From the NCBI GenBank assembly GCA_021790415.1, contig JAJYDZ010000006.1:1-14658 (forward strand): a stretch of 14,658 nt of DNA. The letters run 5' to 3'. This stretch comes from Thermoplasmata archaeon (GTDB taxonomy: Archaea; Thermoplasmatota; Thermoplasmata; Thermoplasmatales; Thermoplasmataceae). The notes below the pieces were generated by a model. It was not told the origin of the DNA, did no database searches, and saw only the letters and a program-made list of their open reading frames with translations. Made by a program: the position numbers and the translations under genes. Below are positions 7,299 to 13,709 of this stretch, one piece after another (the first letter of the stretch is position 1; each line of letters opens with the position of its first letter).

Positions 7299-7934
7299 AT
7301 GAGTACATCCGCTTCTGGTTCTGGAATTCTCGGAGCATTATTGAAGCTTCTCGATTTTCAGCACAGCTTTCTTGGTTACTCAAGGAGCACGGTGCTCATC
7401 ATACTGCTTCTAATTGGCATTGCCCTTGTCTATAGGGGTAGCGAGAGCTGGATGCTCATATTTGGAGCACTAGGAGCTTATATCGGTTTCATCATTGCGC
7501 TCTATGTAGCCTCCCTTTTCAGTATTACCAACTCCCCGGTTTATCTTATCCTAGCTATTGGAGCGGTAATGGGAGCAATTCTCATGCTGTTCTTTGTCAG
7601 GATTTTGATCTCTGCTTCTCTGGCATTCGCAGGTTTCATAGCTCTTTACATTATTTTGGGAATAAACCTAATTCTGGCAGGTCTATTGGCGATTGCAATA
7701 TTTGGCATCGCTTATTTCTTTAACAAAAGGCTCATTATCTATATTGCAGCAATACTTGGGGCAATCGCCATCTGGTTTGCATTATACAATCTTGGTTTAT
7801 CTTCCGTAATTGCCCAGCTACTGGCGATACTTGCCTTTATATCTGGAATCTATGTTCAACTAAGGGAAAAAGACAAAGGTTCTAATAATTACTACTACAG
7901 GGATCCACCTTATCCACCATATTATTGGGAATGA
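7299..7934 (+). CDS. Polytopic membrane protein, possibly TMEM198/DUF4203-like
   Basis: The 211-residue protein is almost wholly hydrophobic between about residues 28 and 187, with six or seven predicted spans rich in Gly, Ala and Ile. Short polar turns occur at YRGSES, FFNKR and similar points. The small-residue pattern (for example GALGAYIGF at 56-64 and LAIGAVMGA) resembles the TMEM198/DUF4203 group, whose function in prokaryotes is not established. I am not certain of that assignment. The C terminus is a polar tail from about 188, with YYYRDPPYPPYYWE at the very end, so tyrosine and proline dominate the last 14 residues. There is no signal peptide. It follows the FHA gene and converges with the ETF gene, with only 12 bases between the two stops. 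A T5 run (7941-7945) in that gap could help termination. Confidence 0.7.
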   Translation: MSTSASGSGILGALLKLLDFQHSFLGYSRSTVLIILLLIGIALVYRGSESWMLIFGALGAYIGFIIALYVASLFSITNSPVYLILAIGAVMGAILMLFFVRILISASLAFAGFIALYIILGINLILAGLLAIAIFGIAYFFNKRLIIYIAAILGAIAIWFALYNLGLSSVIAQLLAILAFISGIYVQLREKDKGSNNYYYRDPPYPPYYWE

Positions 7935-7946
7935 AGGGGATTTTTA

Positions 7947-9665
7947 TTAATGGAATATGAGATTTTCCAGAGCTGTTACAAACTCAGTGGAATCTGCAAT
8001 TACTCCATAATCTGCAGATCCAAATACTGGAGCATTTGGGTCTTTGTTCACAGCGAGGATTTTCTTAGCATACCTTAATCCCACAAGATGATTGTCATGA
8101 CCCGAAATCCCTACTGCTACATATAGATCTGGTGAAATGGCGATACCGGTCAAACCCACCTGTTGTTGCCTAGGTATAAGCTTCATGTCAACGACAGGTC
8201 TTGTTGCAGCAACTCCTGCATTAAGGAGTTTGCATATATTAACCACTTTCCCAATCAATTCTCTGGATCTTGCCCCCATGCCTATTCCCATAACAAGTCT
8301 GCTACCCGAAAGTGGCTTGAATTCATCTGAAACAGGTGTAAAACTTAATTCTTTAACGTATGATTTAACTGAAGGCTCTATTTCAACTGTTTTGAAAGAG
8401 TTGTCACTAATGCCTCTCAAAAGAATCCCAGGTCTGACTGTTGCCATTTCAGGTTTGGTTTTTGAGATTATCCTCGCAACTATACCTCCACCAAAAGCAG
8501 GTTTATATTGTATTAGCTTTCCACCCTCATAGGATATTTTTATGCAGTCGGCCGTTAACCCAAGATTCATAGCAGCGCTGATTGTTGCAGAGACTTCCCT
8601 GCCGTTTACTGTGGAAGGAAAAATAACAAACTCGGGCTTAATCCTCTCAATAAGTGATATGACTTCCTCACTGATTTCATCGTTTCTCTTGCTTTTGATG
8701 TAATAATAATTATGGCATGATATACCCTTCAAGTAATCTGGATTTATATTTCCGGCAATTGACACATTAAAGCCCTCTCTTTTGGCTATACGGCTAAGCT
8801 CTGAGGCTATTTCAATTGATACCTCGGGTGAATCTAAAGCGATACCCAGAACGTTTTTTCCTATTTTTTGTTCCCCCAAAGTTAACTTTTCAAAAGATGT
8901 CTGTTCTTCTGATGCTATTTTCGCAGATTCCTGAATTATTTTTATTGCCTCATCAATATTAATAAATTTAACGTGTCTGGAACTCTGAACACTTTCTGTT
9001 CCTGATACAATTGTTAATGAATCAGATTGACCATTTATGTTTATTCCCAGCCCTTTGGCATCCATAGTGGTGATTTTTTCCCGCATATCTGGGGTTCCAT
9101 CAGGTATCTTTCTGGCCTTGTTTATCTTTTCAGAAACAGAAATAACTATTGGCGTTGAAACTTCTATTTTTTCTATTCCCACTTCAGTCTCCCTTTCAAG
9201 AATCAATTTTCCTGATTCTGGGAATTCGATGGACGAAACGGAGGTCGCCAGTGAATACTTTGAAAACCGTGATATTTGTGGTGGGACCTGAGAGGTCTCA
9301 CCATCCAGAGAGTATTTTCCACACAACACAATATCAGGTTTCTCGATCTCAATCAATCTTGAAAGAATCTTTGATGTAGCCCAGGTATCAGCACCTCCAA
9401 ATTGTCTATCTGTAATAAGAATGCCTCTATCAACGCCCATCTTCATGGATTCATTTAGGATATCAGACGCCTGAGGAGGTCCCATTGTTGCAACGACGAC
9501 CTCTGCCCCTATCTTTTCTCTTATTCGGATTGATTCCTCCACTGCTTTCTTGTCGAACGAATTTATGGAAAGGGGAACACCATCCCGTATGATCCTACCA
9601 GTCGATGCATCGAATGAGATCTTATTTACATCAGGCACCTGTTTTGCAAGCACTAATATTTTCAT
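7947..9665 (-). CDS. Electron transfer flavoprotein, fused beta-alpha subunits
   Basis: This 572-residue protein is EtfB (about 1-205) joined to EtfA (about 260-572). The EtfB part opens MKILVLAKQVPDVN, has INSFDKKAVEESIRI (34-48) and the nucleotide-binding DGETSQV (121-127). The EtfA part ends with the FAD domain: MGARSREL, TRPVVDMKLIPRQQQVG (488-504), GISGHDNHLVG (519-529), VNKDPNAPVFGSADYGV. ETFs pass electrons from acyl-CoA dehydrogenases or similar flavoenzymes to the respiratory chain, and some bifurcate. DGETSQV is closer to the FixA/bifurcating-type DGDTxQV than to the DDDxNQT of mitochondrial ETF. Fused ETFs are known in Thermoplasma- and Sulfolobus-like archaea. The ATG immediately follows the TAA of the Rieske gene, so translation is probably coupled. 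No FixC-like quinone oxidoreductase is in the window. Confidence 0.93.
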   Translation of the reverse strand: MKILVLAKQVPDVNKISFDASTGRIIRDGVPLSINSFDKKAVEESIRIREKIGAEVVVATMGPPQASDILNESMKMGVDRGILITDRQFGGADTWATSKILSRLIEIEKPDIVLCGKYSLDGETSQVPPQISRFSKYSLATSVSSIEFPESGKLILERETEVGIEKIEVSTPIVISVSEKINKARKIPDGTPDMREKITTMDAKGLGININGQSDSLTIVSGTESVQSSRHVKFINIDEAIKIIQESAKIASEEQTSFEKLTLGEQKIGKNVLGIALDSPEVSIEIASELSRIAKREGFNVSIAGNINPDYLKGISCHNYYYIKSKRNDEISEEVISLIERIKPEFVIFPSTVNGREVSATISAAMNLGLTADCIKISYEGGKLIQYKPAFGGGIVARIISKTKPEMATVRPGILLRGISDNSFKTVEIEPSVKSYVKELSFTPVSDEFKPLSGSRLVMGIGMGARSRELIGKVVNICKLLNAGVAATRPVVDMKLIPRQQQVGLTGIAISPDLYVAVGISGHDNHLVGLRYAKKILAVNKDPNAPVFGSADYGVIADSTEFVTALENLIFH

Positions 9666-9983
9666 TTATGCTTCTACCAAAATATCTCCGTTTTCAACCT
9701 TCGTTTTATAAGACTTCAAGGGCTCTATATCCCCAGATCCTTCTGGAGGACTTATTACTTCTCCACTTTTAGGATTGAAGGTTGCAAAATGGTTAGGACA
9801 GATTAAAGTTCCCTCATCAATAAAACCTTCAGCCAGATCATAATCCTCGTGCGTGCACAGATGGGAAGTCGCGTAATAATTTCCCTTAACATTCATTATT
9901 ATGATCTCCATGCTGCCCACTTTAACCTTTGCAATATCTCCCTCTTTCAAGCTGCTTGTTTTTCCAACTTTATACCAATTCAT
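9666..9983 (-). CDS. Rieske-type [2Fe-2S] ferredoxin
   Basis: The 105-residue soluble protein has one Rieske motif, Cys43-x-His45-x16-Cys62-x2-His65 (CTHE ... CPNH), which binds a [2Fe-2S] cluster through two Cys and two His. The order of strands and the following FATFNPKSGEVISPPEG resemble the small ferredoxins of ring-hydroxylating dioxygenases and nitrite reductase small subunits. It has no membrane anchor or signal peptide, unlike the Rieske protein of a bc1 complex. I chose the ATG at 9983 because a TATA-like ATTTATAACA (10001-10010) lies at leaderless spacing. A TTG at 10064 would add 27 residues unlike the family and would put the TATA box inside the gene. The TAA directly abuts the ATG of the fused ETF, which suggests the two act together in electron transfer. 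Confidence 0.88.
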   Translation of the reverse strand: MNWYKVGKTSSLKEGDIAKVKVGSMEIIIMNVKGNYYATSHLCTHEDYDLAEGFIDEGTLICPNHFATFNPKSGEVISPPEGSGDIEPLKSYKTKVENGDILVEA

Positions 9984-10000
9984 CCATTCAAATTTAGAAC

Positions 10001-10010
10001 TGTTATAAAT
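10001..10010 (-). promoter_or_regulatory. TATA box of the Rieske-ETF operon
   Basis: On the minus strand ATTTATAACA is centred about 23-24 nt upstream of the Rieske ATG at 9983. This supports the short start and a leaderless two-gene mRNA. A CTCTAGAG palindrome (10022-10029) lies just upstream, but it is short and may be chance. Confidence 0.5.
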
Positions 10011-10155
10011 TGTTATCGTTGCTCTAGAGTTATAAGAGAAAACAAAGATTAATGACCAGCTCAAAATTTAAAATTTAACTGAGAGAAGAGAAAAAAGTGA
10101 AAAATCTATTCAGCAGTAAAGATTCTTATGTCTTAATGAAAGGTTCAGTAATGAT

Positions 10156-10191
10156 AGATAAATAATTCACGAAACAGTTAATAAACCAGTT
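10156..10191 (+). promoter_or_regulatory. Promoter region of the SufR-like regulator gene
   Basis: GATAAATAATTC (10156-10167) is a TATA-like box upstream of the TTG start at 10190. Between it and the start lie two direct copies of CAGTT (10175-10179 and 10187-10191), 12 bp apart. The second overlaps the start codon and could be part of an autoregulatory site. Evidence is positional only. Confidence 0.35.
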
Positions 10192-10846
10192 GAAATATTG
10201 TAAGGTGAAGGGGCTCTATTCAGAATCATCTCCAAAAACAAAACTGCTTTTAACTGTAAAGAGGAATGGAGAACCATCACTTAGTGAGCTCAGCCAAATT
10301 CTTGGAATATCAAAGGCCGCCGTTTTAAAGCACATATCAGAACTGGAAAGAGAGGGCATGCTGGAAAGAACTTATGTTCCTTCAGGGAAAGGAAGGCCTG
10401 TTTGCAAGGTATTTATAACGGAGAAGGGTCATAATGTCTTACCCAAGTCTTATTCATCTCTTGCGCTTGAAGCCCTCGAATATGTGGAGAAAAATCTCGG
10501 CTTAGAAGGAGTTTCAGAAGTTCTGCATTTGAGGTCCGCAAAAATTCTAGAAGAATACAGGAAAACCATAGAACCTATGGATGAAAGTCTTCTGGTGGAT
10601 AACCTAAGGACTTTAAGGAATTCTGATGGTTACATGGCAGAAATAAAAAAATTATCAGAAAGAACATTTGAATTATGTGAATACAACTGTCCTATTCTAC
10701 AAATTTCCGAAAAATATTCAGAGGCCTGCAATTCAGAAAGAGAACTTTTTCAGGATTTACTAGGGGCAGAAATAGAATCAACACACAGAATTATATCAGG
10801 TGCCAAAACATGCAGATTCGTAATTAAATTTCAGGAGAAGTATTAG
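10190..10846 (+). CDS. Helix-turn-helix transcriptional regulator, SufR/COG2345-like, with Fe-S type cysteine pattern
   Basis: The 218-residue protein has an N-terminal winged helix (about 16-80): LSELSQILGISKAAVLKHISELEREGMLER (31-60) is the helix-turn-helix and SGKGRPVCKVFITEKG (65-80) the wing. The C-terminal half carries Cys163, Cys167, Cys180 and Cys208, in NCPI, EACNSE and GAKTCRF contexts. The spacing C-x3-C-x12-C-x27-C matches, from memory, that of SufR, which senses Fe-S cluster status and represses suf genes. A [4Fe-4S]-type sensor is therefore a good inference, though no suf genes are in the window. It is divergent from the Rieske-ETF operon, a plausible target besides itself. The start is a TTG with a TATA-like box at near-leaderless spacing; a GTG five codons later is an alternative. 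It converges with the QueA-like gene. Confidence 0.83.
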   Translation: MKYCKVKGLYSESSPKTKLLLTVKRNGEPSLSELSQILGISKAAVLKHISELEREGMLERTYVPSGKGRPVCKVFITEKGHNVLPKSYSSLALEALEYVEKNLGLEGVSEVLHLRSAKILEEYRKTIEPMDESLLVDNLRTLRNSDGYMAEIKKLSERTFELCEYNCPILQISEKYSEACNSERELFQDLLGAEIESTHRIISGAKTCRFVIKFQEKY

Positions 10847-10892
10847 GAAACATCGTGATCTAAAAATATTGAAATTAATTTAAAACTGACAT

Positions 10893-11942
10893 CTAAATTA
10901 TGGCTACCGAATCTCCAAATTCATGGCCATCGAGTCCAAATGTTGAAACTATTCTGTTTAATGGCATTGATATTTGATCTCCCACGAAAGCCGAAAGGAG
11001 ATCATGATGTGAACTATCTGTGTCATGAACTCCAGTAATTATCCCGGAAAGTGGGAAAACATCAGTATCCGGACCTATTTTTAACCGTGTGACACCGCTG
11101 GAACTTCTAAGTTTACCTCCACTGACCGCTGAAATAATTGCTCTTGCCACAGTAGTACCGACTGCAATAACCCGGTTTCCAGAAGCAACAGCATTTTCTA
11201 TGTTCTCAATCGTATCACCGCCAACATCATAAATTTCTGGAAGAAGGACATCTGATTTCTCAAATTCCGCTCTTTCCAGTGATGCCAGGTTGCAGTGCAG
11301 GGTAATTGTTGATATGCGAACACCTTCTTTCACTGTTTTGTTTATAATTTCAGTACTGAATGGTCTTGAAGCTGAAGGATATTCCGAAGACCCCAACTTT
11401 GTCTGAAAAATGTTCTTGTAATAAGAATAATCAAAGGCTTTGGTTATTCCTTCATAAAATATTGGGCTCCCGTTCCTAAGGAGGAATTTCTGCATATCAT
11501 CAATAAGATTGGGAAAAGTCATTTCCACATACCTGGGAAACTCTCTATTCCGTTCAACAACATTAGCAATTATTTCAGTGTTTAATATTGAAAATTCCCC
11601 CTTATTCCAAGGGGCACCAAATTCAGATCTTGGTCTTATTTCTGCAAGATATTTACCATGATCAATTGGCTGTCCAACATGAATTCTGCATATTTTGCCA
11701 CTGGAACTTTCTCTAGCCCAGAGAGCAGATGGGAGCATCAAACTGTCATTAAATAAGAGTAGATCTCCAGGGTCAAGTATTTCACTGAGATAAGTGAAGT
11801 CTGGAAACAGAGAAACCTCTCCAGCTTTTAACCTTGCAACTGCCAGTTTAACAGAACTTCTATTCTTTCCCAGAATCTCTCTGGGAACATTCTCTGTTCT
11901 CTCTGTATTTAGGTAAAGTGAATCGTGATACAAAATTATCAC
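10893..11942 (-). CDS. QueA-like protein (S-adenosylmethionine:tRNA ribosyltransferase-isomerase family)
   Basis: The 349-residue length suits QueA, the enzyme that moves the ribosyl group of SAM to 7-deazaguanine in tRNA to make epoxyqueuosine. LDPGDLLLFNDSLMLPSALWA (56-76) matches the N-terminal GDLLVxNxTxVxPARL pattern. GSSEYPSASRPFS (184-196) stands where QueA has GSxAAPTAGLHFT, TLHCNL (214-219) where it has TLHVGLGTF, and AVGTTVAR (260-267) is intact. ITGVHDTDSSHHDLLSAFVG (302-321) and FGDSVAII (342-349) match the C-terminal NFHLPxSTLLMLVSAFxG and YGDAMLI segments. The RPF variant recalls the QueA-like paralogues of bacteria such as actinobacteria. Archaea make archaeosine rather than queuosine, so the substrate is uncertain. 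The GTG start overlaps the upstream dehydrogenase stop by four bases (GTGA). Confidence 0.8.
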   Translation of the reverse strand: MIILYHDSLYLNTERTENVPREILGKNRSSVKLAVARLKAGEVSLFPDFTYLSEILDPGDLLLFNDSLMLPSALWARESSSGKICRIHVGQPIDHGKYLAEIRPRSEFGAPWNKGEFSILNTEIIANVVERNREFPRYVEMTFPNLIDDMQKFLLRNGSPIFYEGITKAFDYSYYKNIFQTKLGSSEYPSASRPFSTEIINKTVKEGVRISTITLHCNLASLERAEFEKSDVLLPEIYDVGGDTIENIENAVASGNRVIAVGTTVARAIISAVSGGKLRSSSGVTRLKIGPDTDVFPLSGIITGVHDTDSSHHDLLSAFVGDQISMPLNRIVSTFGLDGHEFGDSVAII

Positions 11943-12625
11943 CTCTCCACGACACTCAAGAGTTCTCTGGCGGAGTCCAATGGGTTTTTTAGATTTTCTG
12001 GATCATCATCGGGAAGTGCTAATCTATGCATTTCGGTATTCATATCACCAGGATCAAAAGAAACAAATCTATTTCCTATTTTCCCACCTTCAACTTGCAT
12101 TATTCTGAATAGAAAATCTATTGCTGCTTTGGAAGACCCATATGGACCCCACCCAGGATATGGCGTTGAGGCAGCGTCAGAGGTGATATGCACAAACATG
12201 GTATTACTTACAGGCTGGCGCTTCAATATCTTCAATACGAGTGAAATATTCCCGAAAAAATTGGTTTCAAAGACCGATCTGAAGTCATTCAGTTCCAGAT
12301 CAGTAGAATTAACTAGGGGTGTTTTTCCAAGCTCACCTGCATTAAGAATAACTGCATCAAACCTTTTGAATTTCTTCAGAAAGGTTTCAAGGACATTATC
12401 CAGGTGGTTTGAAATTCGCAAATCACAAACTTCTGCCAGAAGATTTTTATTTTTATTCATCAGCTTGATTTCTGATATGAGGTCAAATCGTCTTCCAAAA
12501 GTTGCCACACTCCATCCTGCATCAAGAAAAACATCGACGCAGGCTCTGCCTAATCCTGAAGTTCCTCCAGTTATCAATACCGTTTTATTCTTTACCGTTT
12601 CTTTTCTCTCAACATAATTCTCCAT
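11939..12625 (-). CDS. Short-chain dehydrogenase/reductase (SDR)
   Basis: This 228-residue classical SDR has the Rossmann nucleotide-binding TGGTSGLG (19-26), the structural NAG (95-97) and Asn122 in ETNFFG. The catalytic set is Ser149 in HITSDAAS and Tyr162-x3-Lys166 in PYGSSKAA. DPGDMNTEM (191-199) follows at the usual PG motif. Such enzymes oxidise or reduce alcohols and ketones with NAD(H) or NADP(H). The GRR at 44-46 after the second strand hints at NADP preference, but the substrate is unknown. The ATG at 12625 has a TATA-like TTTATTTAA at 12645-12653, giving a leaderless start. The stop overlaps the GTG of the QueA-like gene as GTGA, so the two are probably co-translated. The open frame on the opposite strand is only its mirror. 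Confidence 0.9.
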   Translation of the reverse strand: MENYVERKETVKNKTVLITGGTSGLGRACVDVFLDAGWSVATFGRRFDLISEIKLMNKNKNLLAEVCDLRISNHLDNVLETFLKKFKRFDAVILNAGELGKTPLVNSTDLELNDFRSVFETNFFGNISLVLKILKRQPVSNTMFVHITSDAASTPYPGWGPYGSSKAAIDFLFRIMQVEGGKIGNRFVSFDPGDMNTEMHRLALPDDDPENLKNPLDSARELLSVVER

Positions 12626-12644
12626 GGGAATTCATGCTGATACA

Positions 12645-12680
12645 TTAAATAAACAAAACGGTTAACAAAATAAATTAAAA
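12645..12680. promoter_or_regulatory. Divergent promoter region between the SDR and methionine aminopeptidase genes
   Basis: Two TATA-like boxes point in opposite directions. TTTATTTAA on the minus strand (12645-12653) lies 24 nt from the SDR ATG. TAAATTAAAA on the plus strand (12671-12680) lies about 26 nt from the ATG at 12702. Both genes would be leaderless. Confidence 0.4.
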
Positions 12681-12701
12681 AGGGTTTTGTCTGAACAGAT
12701 C

Positions 12702-13586
12702 ATGACCCATAATATGGATCCATACGAAAAATCCTGTATTATCAAAGCCGGAAAAATTGGTAAAGCAGCACTTGAATTCGCCCAGACTCTAATAGAGCCT
12801 GGATCACTTCTTCTTGAAGTTGCAGAAAAAACAGAAAATTTCATCAGAGAGGAAGGGGCACAACCATCCTTTCCGCTTAATCTCTCCATAAACCATGAGG
12901 CAGCACATTACACACCATCACCTAATGATGGGAAGAGATTCAAAACAGGTGATCTGGTAAAGGTGGATATTGGTGCACAGGTAGACGGATTTATCTCAGA
13001 TAATGCAGCAACTGTTGAGGTTGGAGGAACAGGAAATTATTCAAATCTCATTGATGCTTCAAGAGAAGCTCTAGATGCTGCATTGAAAGTATTGCGCCCA
13101 AACATTCCAATAGGAAGAATAGGTAAAGCAATTGGTGAAAAGATTAACTCTATGGGATTTAAGCCGGTGAAGAATCTTGGGGGTCATGGAATAAACCGTT
13201 TTGACCTTCATTCAAGAATTTTCATTCCAAATTATGATGATGGAAACGGAGCAACCATAACCCCGGGTACGGTAATCGCAATAGAGCCTTTCTCGTCCAC
13301 GGGGATAGGGATGATCCACAATGGCCCTGGTGGGAATATTTATATTATGAGCGGTACAAAGCAGGATAAGAAGGACCCAGTATACGGAGCATTCAATATG
13401 CTTCCCTTTGCAGAGAGATGGATTACCAATTTAATCCCTGATCATACTGCATATCTTAAGAAGATGATGGGGAAGAAACAGATATCACAGTTTCCCGTAC
13501 TTAAGGAGCATAGTGGGGCTATGATATCTCAGGCGGAACATACCATACTTGTCCTAGCCGACGAAATAATTGTTACAACAAAGTGA
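12702..13586 (+). CDS. map: Methionine aminopeptidase, type II
   Basis: The 294-residue enzyme removes the initiator methionine from new proteins. The pita-bread fold and the five metal ligands are all present: Asp89 and Asp100 (KVDIGAQVDGFISDNAATV), His162 (NLGGHGINRF), Glu195 (AIEPFSS) and Glu279 (ISQAEHTILV). His69 in AAHYTP is the conserved substrate-binding histidine. The roughly 60-residue insertion between the last His and Glu ligands marks the type II (archaeal/eukaryotic) class, and there is no N-terminal extension of the eukaryotic kind. I chose the ATG at 12702 because it suits the TATA spacing. A TTG at 12687 and an ATG at 12714 are alternatives, and the latter (MDPYEK) best matches the usual archaeal N terminus. 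Its stop overlaps a GTG as GTGA, opening a 29-codon frame. Confidence 0.93.
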   Translation: MTHNMDPYEKSCIIKAGKIGKAALEFAQTLIEPGSLLLEVAEKTENFIREEGAQPSFPLNLSINHEAAHYTPSPNDGKRFKTGDLVKVDIGAQVDGFISDNAATVEVGGTGNYSNLIDASREALDAALKVLRPNIPIGRIGKAIGEKINSMGFKPVKNLGGHGINRFDLHSRIFIPNYDDGNGATITPGTVIAIEPFSSTGIGMIHNGPGGNIYIMSGTKQDKKDPVYGAFNMLPFAERWITNLIPDHTAYLKKMMGKKQISQFPVLKEHSGAMISQAEHTILVLADEIIVTTK

Positions 13587-13672
13587 ATATTGTAAGACTT
13601 AAATCAAATCCGGGTCGCACACAATTCATAGTTAAGGAAATCAGTAAACTAAAAGAAAAGGTTAAAGATTAA
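13583..13672 (+). CDS. Possible 29-residue basic small protein coupled to methionine aminopeptidase
   Basis: A GTG overlaps the aminopeptidase stop in the form GTGA and opens a frame of 29 codons ending in TAA. The product starts MNIVRLKSNPGR, has eight Lys/Arg against three Asp/Glu, and ends in a charged segment (residues 18-28) that could form an amphipathic helix. The same GTGA coupling joins the SDR and QueA-like genes in this window, which makes translation plausible. I do not recognise the sequence. An open frame this short could be chance, so it is offered as a candidate only. Confidence 0.35.
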   Translation: MNIVRLKSNPGRTQFIVKEISKLKEKVKD

Positions 13673-13709
13673 GCCTAAACATTTACATCGTTGCCGAGAA
13701 TAACAATAC

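Noticed and set aside
8137..8532. Plus-strand open frame of 131 codons
   Set aside because: It is antisense to the EtfA FAD-binding region, and its sequence shows no independent domain.
10022..10029. CTCTAGAG palindrome as a regulator site
   Set aside because: It is only eight bases, its flanks do not extend the symmetry and no second copy was seen near the divergent promoter, so chance is likely.
9984..10064. Longer N terminus for the Rieske protein from a TTG
   Set aside because: The extra 27 residues do not match Rieske ferredoxins, and the likely TATA box lies within that stretch.
10065..10079. AAATTT repeats in the Rieske/regulator spacer
   Set aside because: Low-complexity AT sequence gives such symmetry readily, and it is not positioned at either predicted start site.
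11925..12617. Long plus-strand open frame of 230 codons
   Set aside because: It is antisense to the SDR gene, whose motifs are complete. Its own product is Ser-rich with no recognisable fold, as expected of a mirror frame.
12687..12701. TTG start for methionine aminopeptidase
   Set aside because: The ATG at 12702 fits the TATA spacing better, and family N termini begin nearer MDPYEK.
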